Below are positions 24,751 to 32,631 of a stretch of DNA of 44,868 nt, piece after piece. This stretch comes from an uncultured Clostridia bacterium. Its GTDB lineage: Bacteria > Bacillota > Clostridia > Oscillospirales > Acutalibacteraceae. How positions within the stretch are numbered: position 1 is the first letter of the stretch; every line of letters begins with the position of its first letter. Made by a program: the position numbers and the translations under genes. The stretch is taken from positions 1 through 44,868 of the forward strand of contig CANRAU010000015.1 of the NCBI GenBank assembly GCA_947628665.1, in the 5' to 3' direction. The notes beneath the pieces are model-generated. The model saw only the letters and a list, made by a program, of their open reading frames with translations. It made no database searches and had not been told where the DNA came from.

Positions 24751-25880
24751 ATCAATCCCCCCTCAAACGCTTTTTTCAAGATGCTCTGCCGCAGAACTTC
24801 GGCTTGTTGCAAGGTGGTGTCAATGGTTTGTTCGATGCTGTTGTAAATTGATAAACGGTTTTCTATAATAGAAACAACTTTAGTTTGCTCGTTATTTTTA
24901 CAGTATGGAATCACTATTTTTCTGAGAACAGACAATGTCACCGTTTTTTGAGCAGTTCCTGTCGCTTTTTCAGTGGCCTGTTGATAAACATAAGGGCTTT
25001 GCATAACGTAATATAAATATTTCTGAAGTATATGCTCATTGGGACGAAGCAAAGCTATATGGCGTTGAAAGCAAAAGGCTTTGTCAAAATCAACAAGGAT
25101 AGGGATTCCATAAGAACCAGTAACGGTGTATAATACATCTCCTTTTACAGGAGTACGCTTTTCGCCGATACTGTTATAGTAATCTTGGCTGACATAATAT
25201 GTGTTTGACCAAGTTATTTTTTTATTGCTAATGTTTGAAATTATAATGAAAGGAATTCCGTCGGCAGATTTGGGAGGAGGAAAATGGTCCCCGTCGGTGA
25301 CAACTGAGCAGACCTGCTCGACCGTTTTTGTTTCTTTGCACCCTTCAAATACCTCTTTCAGCACCGCCTGCCGGTACACCGCCAGTTGTTGCTTTGCTTT
25401 TTTCAGCGTTTCCACGCCGTTGTCCAGTTGAAAGAATAGCTCCTCAATGCGGGCAGCAATGCGCTCTTGCTCAGGGAGAGGGGGGAGTATGATTTCCGCT
25501 TTTTTTATAATATCGACATTCAGATGGGGCGTACCTGTCCCCTTTTTTTGTGTGTTGAGTAAAGTATATATACTTTGAATGAAATAACGAAGATACTCTG
25601 TAGAAAGACCGTCGGCGAATATTTTTGCGAGGGTAGACCCAACAACTCCTTTTATAGCTTTTCCGGTAAGCCCAGAGCGAGAACCATCACATACAATAAG
25701 TAGGTCGCCGTCTTCGCATAGCAAACTCTTTTCGGCAGTAGCATAGTTGTCTATGATTCCTTTTTCAAATGCTTTAATATCTACATATGGAAGGTAACCA
25801 CTTTGAGGTTCTTTGCTTTGCATTGTGGGCTTTCTGCCTTTGTCTATATGAAGAACGTTTCCAAGCAACACTCGTTCCAT
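24747..25880 (-). CDS. hsdS: Type I restriction-modification specificity subunit
   Basis: A 377-aa protein with two target-recognition domains. The first ends in the conserved PPLPEQERIAARIEELFFQLDNGVETLKKAKQQL coiled-coil spacer. The second ends in the matching helix NEQTKVVSIIENRLSIYNSIEQTIDTTLQQAEVLRQSILKKAFEGGLI. It sets the DNA sequence for both cutting and methylation. It lies 13 bp after hsdR and overlaps the Mrr-like gene. The length is slightly short but both domains are present. Confidence 0.92.
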   Translation of the reverse strand: MERVLLGNVLHIDKGRKPTMQSKEPQSGYLPYVDIKAFEKGIIDNYATAEKSLLCEDGDLLIVCDGSRSGLTGKAIKGVVGSTLAKIFADGLSTEYLRYFIQSIYTLLNTQKKGTGTPHLNVDIIKKAEIILPPLPEQERIAARIEELFFQLDNGVETLKKAKQQLAVYRQAVLKEVFEGCKETKTVEQVCSVVTDGDHFPPPKSADGIPFIIISNISNKKITWSNTYYVSQDYYNSIGEKRTPVKGDVLYTVTGSYGIPILVDFDKAFCFQRHIALLRPNEHILQKYLYYVMQSPYVYQQATEKATGTAQKTVTLSVLRKIVIPYCKNNEQTKVVSIIENRLSIYNSIEQTIDTTLQQAEVLRQSILKKAFEGGLI

Positions 25881-25893
25881 ATTGAACTCCTTT

Positions 25894-28632
25894 TTACGCT
25901 ACCAATTCTCTATTCAACTCCGCCAGCACCGCTTCGTACTGATCCCCGAACACCTCGTAGAACCGCCCCAAACCGCCCTTGCTGTCAAAGGGGCTTAGAT
26001 CCAAGTCGTTCGGCTCAATGCTCAGCGACGCGGCGATGTGGTCTTTTACCAGCCGCAGCCATTCCATCTGCTCGTCCGTAAAGTGAACAGAACCGGCGTT
26101 GCGGCGGAGCGTCCACTGCATGAAGTTGTAGTTTACCCGGTCCGCAAACGGCGCGAGCCGGTCTGCGTATCCCATCTCAAACCGTATGACGGAAACAAGG
26201 TCGGTCAGCTGTGCCGTCGTGCTGCGCTTGACCTTATCCGGCCGTTTGATGGCATAGCAATCCCACAGCCGCTCCACGGTGACGCCCTTCGCCTTCAGTT
26301 TTTCATACAGCGCCTTAAGTTGCCCGATCAACATCGGTCGGTCCTTATACGCTTCGCTGTAAACGATCCGCAAGGCGATGATCTCGTCCTTGTTTTCCTC
26401 GATGAATTCCCGGAAGGTTCGGAGCACGCGGTCGGCATTTTCTTCTTTCTGCGCGTCGAATCCGGCGAACAACAGCGTGTCGAGGTTGACGTTGTCGATA
26501 ATCTGCTCATGGCTGCGCCGTACCGTTTCGATAAACTCCCGTGCCGCCGGATTGCAGAACGGTGTGGCCGCCTCTTTGGTCAGTTCTTTCTGCACCGTGG
26601 CGCGTTGTTCTTCCGTTGGCTCCGATGTGCCGAATACCGCCTGCGCCCTTTCGCTGATTACGTCCTCGTCAAAAGCGTTCAGCAGATTCTCCGCCGCCTT
26701 TCCGGCGCTTACGCCGACGACGGTTTCAAACTGTTTGCGCTCCGAATTTGTCATCTGGCTGTTCAGCCGAATGATGCGGTTTGCAAGGGAAGTGAGCGTG
26801 TCTTCGTCCCGTGCGCCGAGCGTCACGTTCATCATCAACTCCTTCAGACTGACGGTCGGCTTGCGCTCCAGCGGTCGGGTGTCGCTCTTCTTGGATTTCG
26901 TCACGCCCACCGCGTCCACGATGACAAAGTGATCCTTGTTTTCTGTGGCGGAGGGGGTGACCTTTTGCAAATCGTCCTTGTTCAGCGTGCGGGTGCCGCG
27001 GCCTTTCATCTGTTCAAAGTAATTTTTGCTGCGAACGTCCCGCATGAAGATCAGGCACTCGATCGGCTTTACGTCCGTGCCGGTGGCGATCATGTCCACC
27101 GTGACGGCGATTCGGGGATAGTAGTCGTTTCGGAACGAACTGAGGACCGATTCCGGCTTGTCCACCGCGTAGGTGATCTTGCGGCAGAAATAGTTGCCTT
27201 CCCCGAATTCCTCCCGGACAATTTGCACGATGTCATCTGCATGGCTATCGGTTTTTGCGAAAATCAGCGTCTTGGGAACCTCTTTTCGGCGGGGGAACAG
27301 GGTTGTGAAGAGGTTCTCACGAAATGTGCGAATCACCGTGCGGATCTGGCTTGGATTCACAATGTCCCGATCCAACTGCGGAGGCGTGTAGTCGATATCT
27401 TCATCCATCTGCTCCCAGCGCTTTTCACGGGAGAGTCGGTTGCGGTACTCGATGACCTGTTTCAGCAAATGCGCCCCGTTTTTTGTAACGTCGGTTTCAA
27501 TCAAGAAGACGTCCTCCCCCACGTTCACGCCGTCTATAATCGCTTGCTCGCGGGGATACTCGCTGACGATATTCTGATCGAAAAACGCAAGGGTGCGTTT
27601 GTCCGGCGTGGCGGTCAGTCCGATAATGAAGGCGTCGAAGTATGTAAGCACCTGGCTCCACACGTTGTAAATGGAGCGGTGACACTCGTCGACAATGATG
27701 CAGTCGAAGAACTCCGGCGGGTATTTTTCGTTGTAGACGACCTCTTTTGGCACCTTGCTGTCCGCGGTCTGATATTCGGCAAAGGACGTCTGCTCCGCTG
27801 ATTCGTCCAGTTCTTCGCCCCGTAGAATGGAGTACATCCGCTGAATCGTGCTGATGCAGATCTGCACATCTGTGGGTATGTAGGAGGATTTCAACCTCCG
27901 CACGCCGTAAAGCTGGGAGAAGGAACGCGGATCGTCGTTGGGAGTATAGGCGAGAAATTCCCGCTCTGCCTGTTCGCCGAGCGATTTGGTGTCTACGAGG
28001 AAAAGAATGCGATTCATTTTGCCGTATTTTAAAAGACGATAGGCGGCGGTAATCGCGGTGAACGTTTTGCCTGCGCCTGTGGCCATCTGCACCAGCGCCT
28101 TTGGCCGGTTCTGGGCGAACGATGTGTCCAGATTCCGGATCGCGTCGACCTGGCATTTGCGGAATCCCGTTTCATCTTGCGGAGGGAGATGTTTCATATT
28201 GTTGCGCACGGTATCGGGTTGGGTCAGGAGCGCTTGCAACGTTTCCGGTCGATGGAAGGAAAAGATCGGGCGAGAACGGAATTTGATATCCTTATAATCC
28301 GTAAACCGGATCAACTTGTCGGTCGCCTCATAGGCAAAGCGAATGGAATACTGCGCCTTGATCCATTTGAACGTGCTGGCCGCATAACGGGCAGATTGCT
28401 CTTCCACCGTTGTGATATGCTCTCCGGCTTCTCTTTTCTTTGCCTCTACCACACCGACGGGCTTCCCATCTACGAAAAGAGCATAATCCACCGATCCGGT
28501 GCTGGTGGGGTATTCCCGAACCGCAACGCCGAGAGATGCCATTGGATTGATATTTTGTAAATCCTGCAAAATCCAGCCAGATTGCTCCAGCCGGACGTCA
28601 ATAATCTGGCGTGCTTTTTCCTCCGGGGACAT
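25894..28632 (-). CDS. hsdR: Type I restriction endonuclease subunit (EcoEI-like)
   Basis: A 912-aa motor nuclease. The N-terminal nuclease has VDYALFVDGKPVGVVEAKK (D...E-x-K). The helicase has MATGAGKTFTAI (Walker A), IIVDECHRSIYNVW (DECH), GLTATP, VDMIATGTDVKP and MKGRGTRT. The C-terminal helical domain matches the EcoEI class. Translation most likely starts at ATG 28632 (MSPEEKARQIID), with GGAGG 8 nt before it and a match to the usual HsdR N-terminus. The frame is open 26 more codons upstream, but those belong to scar DNA behind an hsdM stump. First intact gene of the hsdR-hsdS-mrr-hsdM operon. Confidence 0.93.
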   Translation of the reverse strand: MSPEEKARQIIDVRLEQSGWILQDLQNINPMASLGVAVREYPTSTGSVDYALFVDGKPVGVVEAKKREAGEHITTVEEQSARYAASTFKWIKAQYSIRFAYEATDKLIRFTDYKDIKFRSRPIFSFHRPETLQALLTQPDTVRNNMKHLPPQDETGFRKCQVDAIRNLDTSFAQNRPKALVQMATGAGKTFTAITAAYRLLKYGKMNRILFLVDTKSLGEQAEREFLAYTPNDDPRSFSQLYGVRRLKSSYIPTDVQICISTIQRMYSILRGEELDESAEQTSFAEYQTADSKVPKEVVYNEKYPPEFFDCIIVDECHRSIYNVWSQVLTYFDAFIIGLTATPDKRTLAFFDQNIVSEYPREQAIIDGVNVGEDVFLIETDVTKNGAHLLKQVIEYRNRLSREKRWEQMDEDIDYTPPQLDRDIVNPSQIRTVIRTFRENLFTTLFPRRKEVPKTLIFAKTDSHADDIVQIVREEFGEGNYFCRKITYAVDKPESVLSSFRNDYYPRIAVTVDMIATGTDVKPIECLIFMRDVRSKNYFEQMKGRGTRTLNKDDLQKVTPSATENKDHFVIVDAVGVTKSKKSDTRPLERKPTVSLKELMMNVTLGARDEDTLTSLANRIIRLNSQMTNSERKQFETVVGVSAGKAAENLLNAFDEDVISERAQAVFGTSEPTEEQRATVQKELTKEAATPFCNPAAREFIETVRRSHEQIIDNVNLDTLLFAGFDAQKEENADRVLRTFREFIEENKDEIIALRIVYSEAYKDRPMLIGQLKALYEKLKAKGVTVERLWDCYAIKRPDKVKRSTTAQLTDLVSVIRFEMGYADRLAPFADRVNYNFMQWTLRRNAGSVHFTDEQMEWLRLVKDHIAASLSIEPNDLDLSPFDSKGGLGRFYEVFGDQYEAVLAELNRELVA

Positions 28633-28753
28633 TCCACAAACCTCCATGACTTTTTCGTATTTTCCGGACTCCTTTTGAAGTGGTTCTTTCTGCCATTTTT
28701 TATCGTCCACATCCGGCTGCCTCGATTTCTGCGCCGGAAAGAATGCAGTCGAA

Positions 28754-28879
28754 TCAGCGGATGACGGTCAGCGGCAGGATGACCTCGCCGTATTCATGTG
28801 GCTTATACACACCGGTCAGTTTGTCGGCAATCGCCCAGATCAGATTGGCTTTTTCGTTGATATTTGAACTCAAACTCAT
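28754..28879 (-). pseudogene. 5' stump of a second, different hsdM
   Basis: GAGGTT precedes ATG 28879. The frame reads SSNINEKANLIWAIADKL, then GVYKPHEYGEVILPLTVIR, followed by TGA and then FDC. This is the N-terminus of another class of type I methyltransferase (I-W-x-I-ADKL-x-G-x-YKP-x-x-Y-x-x-V-I-LP-x-TV-IRRFDC). A CGA-to-TGA change stops it after 41 codons and homology ends soon after. It is unrelated to the intact hsdM at 22677. Two GCGATAAT words (minus strand, about 28903-28925) may be -10 elements. Confidence 0.75.
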
Positions 28880-28963
28880 TATATAAACCTCGAATCTATT
28901 ATCGCAAGTATCATTATCGCATAAGTACTGTCCCATAAAACGGACTTTTCATTACTACCTTTT

Positions 28964-29961
28964 TCAGAGGATATTGATTTCTCTTTCCAATTGAGCAATC
29001 CCTGATAAGATTTCATCAAATTCCGGCTTCTCGCCGAAAATCATATTCTGCATGTGCTCATAGTCATCGCGGAGTTTGGCGATGTTGTATTCCGGCGGCA
29101 TGAGGCGCATAGTGCCTCGCTTGGCAAGATCGTAGTGAGCCCAGGGACAGCGGTAGAACTTGTCCTTAAAAGCGACAACACGGTCGAGCAGATTGTTATT
29201 GGCAAGGGCGCGGTTTTTGACCGGAGATTTTGCCATACAATACAGATCGTAATAGTGCCTTGAATACCGGCTGGGAAGAGTACTGCTTTCCACACGGAAC
29301 GCTTCTCGATGTAGGATTGTGATTTTCTCCCAGAAGGTACGCTCCGGTAAAACCGTCAAAACCTGTGTGGAAGGTTGTTCAAACACTCTTCCGTAATATT
29401 CGGCGGCGTAGGGCGTAATCGTTTGCTTTGCGGCGGGCGTCCACGCGGCGAGCGCGCCAATCTCCAAACGGATTTCCTGAAGGATCGCAGTATCGGAAAA
29501 GCTGTTCGGATACGTAAATTTGACCGTTTGACCGTCGTGCGGATCGATCTCGCATTTGACGGGAAGTGTCAGTTCTTCGGTCAGATCCTTTTGAATTCCG
29601 GCAGAAACGCGTCGCAAAGGAAGGCTTCCGCGCGTTCGTTTGCCTCTTTGTTGAAGGCGTCCTGCTTGGTATTGCTACGCTACTCCCACGGCTCGTCTGT
29701 CCCGTATCCGAGCACCCGCCAATCAAGAATCAGGTCGATGTCTTCCGAAAATCGCTTGATAAGATTGTAAGCCTTTGACAGACTTGTTCCGCCCTTGAAA
29801 GCGAGGCTGTTTTTCCACGCACAACGGTGAAAAAGATAGTCGAGCATGTAGCATACCCAAAAATCCTTTTCAATCACCGCTTCGCTGACGCCCATTTTGG
29901 CGGCGGTATTGCGGAAAAGCGCCTCTCGCTCTTTCGCTTCTATGACAGCGATTTTTCTCAT
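28964..29961 (-). pseudogene. abiEii: AbiEii nucleotidyltransferase toxin, broken
   Basis: The 5' part reads VIEKDFWVCYMLDYLF, LAFKGGTSLSKAYNLIKRFSEDIDLILDW, the G-G-T-S...D-x-D core of AbiEii/DUF1814 nucleotidyltransferases. A TAG at 29680-29682 follows PWE where K is expected. About 30 codons later the frame shifts by one base near the A tract at 29589-29592, and the C-terminal half (RTFWEKITILHREAF, SRHYYDLYCM) continues in the next frame down to 28964. Two independent lesions make it inactive, or one is a sequence error. It lies 4 bp after the intact antitoxin gene. Confidence 0.85.
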
Positions 29962-29965
29962 CTTC

Positions 29966-30571
29966 TCACCTGCAAATCGTTTTGATTACTTCATAGATCC
30001 ACGCCGTAGCGTATTGCGCTTCGGTCAGCATTGCTTTTCGTTCATCGGACGAGATCTCCGTTCTTATTTTTTCAACCGTTTCGCTTCGGATGTTGTTCTT
30101 ACCAAGCGTCTTTAACGCTTGAATCACCAACGCGGTTTTTAAAGAGATTTTAGAAATTTCCTTGTTAGTCGTGTGCTTGTACTGAATTGTCGTATTGTCG
30201 TATGCATACTGTTTATACGGACCGTCGCTAACGTAGGACCAAACGGCGGGAACTTGTGTTGACAAGCCGAGAAGGTTCAACGCCGTGTCGCCGCAGGGAA
30301 TAATGCTCCATCCGTAATTACGCGCAATCGCATTTGCGACGGCGTCGGGATCGGGAGCGATATACTCGTCAAGCAGCGCACTGTATTCGGGCTTGTAATA
30401 CACGCCTCGCATGACGCATTTCACCGTATTGTCGGCAGACAGTCTCGCTAAATATTCACTGATCCGCTTGGTTTCCGTTATGTCAGCAAAGTCTGAAGCA
30501 ACAAAAACAGAGCCGATTTCGACGCCTTCGATTCGGCTTCTTATCTCTTGCATATAGGTAGATTTATTCAT
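29966..30571 (-). CDS. abiEi: AbiEi-type antitoxin/regulator
   Basis: A 201-aa protein. The N-terminal winged-helix part has SVFVASDFADITETKRISEYLARLSADNTVKCVMRGVYYKP. The second domain has VANAIARNYGWSIIPCGDTALNLLGLSTQVPAVW, as in AbiEi/DUF6088 proteins. It represses its own promoter and neutralises AbiEii in type IV toxin-antitoxin systems. The SD GCGAGGTG precedes ATG. The partner toxin downstream is broken, so it is now an orphan or may respond to a related toxin elsewhere. Confidence 0.85.
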   Translation of the reverse strand: MNKSTYMQEIRSRIEGVEIGSVFVASDFADITETKRISEYLARLSADNTVKCVMRGVYYKPEYSALLDEYIAPDPDAVANAIARNYGWSIIPCGDTALNLLGLSTQVPAVWSYVSDGPYKQYAYDNTTIQYKHTTNKEISKISLKTALVIQALKTLGKNNIRSETVEKIRTEISSDERKAMLTEAQYATAWIYEVIKTICR

Positions 30572-30581
30572 ACTGCACCTC

Positions 30582-30619
30582 GCAGAAAAAAGTATATATT
30601 ATTTTCTGCAATTTGTCAA
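30582..30619 (-). promoter_or_regulatory. abiE promoter with an overlapping inverted repeat
   Basis: Minus strand TTGACA (30614-30619), 17 bp, TATACT (30591-30596), close to consensus. GCAGAAAA (30582-30589) and TTTTCTGC (30602-30609) form a perfect 8 bp inverted repeat around the -10, a likely AbiEi operator. Confidence 0.75.
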
Positions 30620-30675
30620 AAAAATCCCTTTAGGGTGATTTTGTAAAAATTCTCATTCCGTTTTTCTGAAATTCT

Positions 30676-30967
30676 CATATCATCAAAATAGCATCAAATT
30701 TGTTTTTGGCGTGCGGTTGACGAATTGAAACGCAGCAACGGCGCGGATTTTCGGGCGATAGATGTTCTCCTATGTTTCACCCACAGTCGCTCCAAAACCG
30801 CGTGCCGGACAACGCCGCCGAGCGCTCCCGGTGGGCGAAACAGCGAGACGGCGTTGGCATAGCGGTCGAAAAAATCGAGGAACAGCGCCGGTAGGCGTCC
30901 GAAGGCTTTTTCGGGCACCGCAAGAGGGGTTGCAAAGCAACTTCAAGTCCTCCTGCCCCTGCCAAAA
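30676..30967 (+). other. att-like scar A derived from tRNA-Trp
   Basis: Order on plus: arm-like repeat TCATCAAAATAGCATCAAA (30680-30698), 91 bp of sequence conserved with scar B, an 18-base copy of the tRNA-Trp anticodon region CTCCAAAACCGCGTGCCG (30790-30807), 134 bp with no match, then 26 bases of the tRNA-Trp T arm and acceptor end (30942-30967, one mismatch). It looks like an integrase attachment site whose halves are separated by the residue of a deleted element. Confidence 0.7.
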
Positions 30968-31002
30968 CCATTCCTGCCACTTCTGCGGCGGGGATGGTTT
31001 TT
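30964..31002 (+). terminator. Hairpin behind scar A
   Basis: AAACCATTCCTGCC pairs with GGCGGGGATGGTTTTT, ending in a T run. Its place after the acceptor end mirrors the terminator of the true tRNA-Trp. Confidence 0.65.
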
Positions 31003-31047
31003 GTTGGTCTTCAGCTTCAACCGGGGGTTTTGTCTTTGCTTAAGGCC

Positions 31048-31085
31048 AAAAAATCAAAGCGTCCGGGTTATCCGAACGCTTTGAT
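31048..31085 (-). terminator. Terminator of the NYN operon
   Basis: Minus strand ATCAAAGCGTTCGG pairs with CCGGACGCTTTGAT and is followed by a T run. Confidence 0.85.
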
Positions 31086-31100
31086 TGGACTGTTTTACCT

Positions 31101-31256
31101 TTACCGACTCCGCGTTTTGCCCGCGTCGCTACGTTTTGCCCGCCATCTGCCGTCAATGTTCCTGGAACGGTTCTGTCCGGCAGTCGGACCAGTTTTGACA
31201 AGCGGGCCGTGATTGTCTTTTGGACTTTTACTTGCCGAGCCTTGATTTTCTGCCAT
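31101..31256 (-). CDS. Small basic protein of unknown function
   Basis: 51 aa, starting MAENQGSASKSPKDN and ending NIDGRWRAKRSDAGKTRSR. AAAGGAGG lies 6 nt before the ATG, the best SD in the operon, which supports translation. It is Arg/Lys/Gly-rich and disordered-looking with no known domain; a nucleic-acid-binding role is possible from charge only. Last gene of the NYN operon. A second frame (31040-31276) overlaps it but has a poorer SD. Confidence 0.55.
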   Translation of the reverse strand: MAENQGSASKSPKDNHGPLVKTGPTAGQNRSRNIDGRWRAKRSDAGKTRSR

Positions 31257-31345
31257 ATCGCGCCTCCTTTCTTCATCAACGGATTTTCGGGTGTCTTGCA
31301 ATACGAAACACTTCGCATCGCGGTTTTGCGAGGATTATCTTACTT

Positions 31346-31405
31346 TCATTTCCCGCTGAGTTCAAAGAATATAAGTTTAACCAGGAAACATATCACCTTA
31401 AACAC
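31346..31405 (-). CDS. Tiny hydrophobic peptide ORF
   Basis: GTG start with AAGGAAGTGAG upstream. The product is MFKVICFLVKLIFFELSGK (19 aa), one short hydrophobic helix with Lys at both ends. It starts 17 nt after the zinc-ribbon stop in the same operon. Size and charge resemble membrane-active peptides or leader peptides, but short frames arise by chance. Confidence 0.35.
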   Translation of the reverse strand: MFKVICFLVKLIFFELSGK

Positions 31406-31422
31406 AATCTCACTTCCTTTCT

Positions 31423-31632
31423 TTATCGACAAAGTTTGTGTTCGCGATTCCGCTCACCGCCCTCATCTTTTTGGTTTTCCGATTTGCGGTTTTTGCCGGG
31501 GAATCCCCTATGCTGCCAGCATCTCGGCATGCGCAGAAGTTCGGCGATTTCGGGAGTAATCCAGTCGGGTACCGTCACATAAAAGGTTCTCCCACACACC
31601 ACACACTTCAGCATTCGTCTTGACATTCGCAT
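31423..31632 (-). CDS. Small zinc-ribbon-like protein
   Basis: 69 aa. MLKCVVCGRTFYVTVPDWIT with a later RCWQHR gives C-x2-C...C-x2-H, a likely zinc site. The C-terminal half is polar (GKNRKSENQKDEGGERNREHK). ATG 31632 is preceded by AAGGAAGG; the upstream frame lacks an SD. It lies 57 bp after the NYN gene in the same operon. Such proteins may bind nucleic acid or a partner protein; function unknown. Confidence 0.65.
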   Translation of the reverse strand: MRMSRRMLKCVVCGRTFYVTVPDWITPEIAELLRMPRCWQHRGFPGKNRKSENQKDEGGERNREHKLCR

Positions 31633-31689
31633 ATTCAACACCTTCCTTTCTTTTTGTTCCATTGCGACCAGAACGCTTCGCAAACCGGA

Positions 31690-32241
31690 TTACTGCGCCA
31701 TTTTCAGGACTTTCGACCCCTGTTGCATCGGGATAACCCTTGACTCGCTTCGTTCCACTTTCTCGCGGATATCGTCTAATTTGATGTGATTCATCCCCAT
31801 TTCCCGAATCAATTCCCTTGCGGTGCTGCATTGTGCGGAGATCACCTTAACCGTCTTATTATTAGACTGCAGGTATCGAATGACGCTGATAAAATCACCG
31901 TCGCCGCTGACTAAAACGGCCTCGTCATACTGACCCATAAACTTTATCATATCCACCGCAATTTCCACATCCATGTTCGCCTTTTGGGAGATTAGTCCTT
32001 TTTCCGGATCGATCATGGTTTTCACCGGCTTGGTAACAAGCGAATATCCCACATGGGCCAACTTGTCCAGAAACTTACATTGGCTGTCGTCTTCCGCGGT
32101 GCCGGTATAATATATGGCTCCGACAACATCGCCGTTTTCCCTGCAATAGTCGAGCAGCTTCTGCATATCGACCGTCCATCCCAATTCCTTCTGTGCGTAA
32201 TAGCAATTGGCTCCATCCACAAATAATGCAATTCTTTTCAT
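31690..32241 (-). CDS. NYN-domain (LabA-like) putative ribonuclease
   Basis: 183 aa. The PIN-like NYN fold is clear: RIALFVDGANCYYAQ (first Asp), GAIYYTGTAEDD, KANMDVEIAVDMIKFMGQYDEAVLVSGDGDFISVIRYLQ (acidic cluster) and KTVKVISAQCSTARELIREMG. Such proteins are metal-dependent RNases or bind RNA; several occur in antiphage or stress loci. AAGGAG precedes ATG 32241, which overlaps the leader ORF stop (ATGA). Two tandem copies of a promoter unit lie upstream and share their box with the kinase gene. Target unknown. Confidence 0.88.
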   Translation of the reverse strand: MKRIALFVDGANCYYAQKELGWTVDMQKLLDYCRENGDVVGAIYYTGTAEDDSQCKFLDKLAHVGYSLVTKPVKTMIDPEKGLISQKANMDVEIAVDMIKFMGQYDEAVLVSGDGDFISVIRYLQSNNKTVKVISAQCSTARELIREMGMNHIKLDDIREKVERSESRVIPMQQGSKVLKMAQ

Positions 32242-32420
32242 TTCGATTTCTCCTTTTTTGATTTTTCCGATTCGGTCGCAAAGGCGTTATGCGGTTCGCT
32301 TTTCTTTGTTTCCCTCTCGTTTGATTCTGTCATCATTCTATCACACGGGGGTTTGCCGTTTGCAGAATCTGTTTGCAAAACCGATTTGATTGCAAAGGCG
32401 TTATGCGGTTCGCTTCTCAC
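32238..32420 (-). CDS. Leader ORF made of duplicated units, coupled to the NYN gene
   Basis: A 60-aa frame from GTG 32420 with AAGGAAACAAA just upstream. It contains SEPHNAFA twice, because it runs across two copies of a 116 bp repeat, and ends EKSKKEKSK with a stop overlapping the NYN start. It is reachable only from the distal promoter (32451-32479). If transcription starts at the proximal promoter, only an unled ATG remains. It may be a coupling leader or a by-product of the duplication. Confidence 0.35.
   Translation of the reverse strand: MRSEPHNAFAIKSVLQTDSANGKPPCDRMMTESNERETKKSEPHNAFATESEKSKKEKSK
32335..32363 (-). promoter_or_regulatory. Proximal NYN promoter with the shared box
   Basis: Minus strand GCAAAC, 17 bp containing CCCCCGTGTGA, TAGAAT. 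TG before the -10 makes it extended. The -35 is far from TTGACA, which suggests an activator or another sigma factor. Confidence 0.6.
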
Positions 32421-32450
32421 TTTGTTTCCTTCTCGTTTGATTCTGTCGCT

Positions 32451-32479
32451 ATTGTAACACACGGGGGAGCACCGTTTGC
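32451..32479 (-). promoter_or_regulatory. Distal NYN promoter with the shared box
   Basis: Minus strand GCAAAC, 17 bp containing CCCCCGTGTGT, TACAAT, also with an extended TG. Same layout as the proximal copy and the kinase promoter. Confidence 0.6.
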
Positions 32480-32523
32480 GGAATCTGTTGCTTGTTTTTA
32501 TCTGTTTCCTGAAAGGCTATATC

Positions 32524-32597
32524 TAAAAACCCAAAACCTCGCTTGAGATTTGGGGTTTTTAGACAGACTGAACCGCCCCTTTCGGAGCGGTTTTCTC
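32524..32597 (-). terminator. Two hairpins ending the kinase gene
   Basis: AACCGC with GCGGTT (32571-32592) comes first on the minus strand. A second stem, AAAACCCC with GGGTTTTT (32524-32561), has a T run. The pair separates the kinase gene from the NYN operon. Confidence 0.75.
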
Positions 32598-32631
32598 GCG
32601 AATCAAATATTATAATTTTTTAACGCCGTGG

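Larger units (their letters stand above)
32262..32490 (-). repeat. Tandem duplication of a promoter-leader unit, 116 bp period
   Basis: GCAAAGGCGTTATGCGGTTC, then CGTTTGATTCTGTC, then the CACACGGGGG box occur twice with the same order and spacing (-10 at 32335 and 32451). The copies differ at several positions, so the duplication is not recent. Confidence 0.85.

Noticed and set aside
26038-27801. 587-codon open frame on the plus strand
   Set aside because: It is antisense to hsdR, whose helicase motifs are unmistakable. No SD and no recognisable domain.
30762-31043. Two frames (also 38142-38324) sharing SPTVAPKPRA, suggesting a protein family
   Set aside because: The similarity comes from the shared att-like DNA, including the tRNA core, and the frames diverge at the inserts.
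31040-31276. 78-codon minus-strand frame overlapping the 51-aa ORF
   Set aside because: It lacks a well-placed SD, while the 51-aa frame has AAAGGAGG at ideal distance. It also reads into the terminator.
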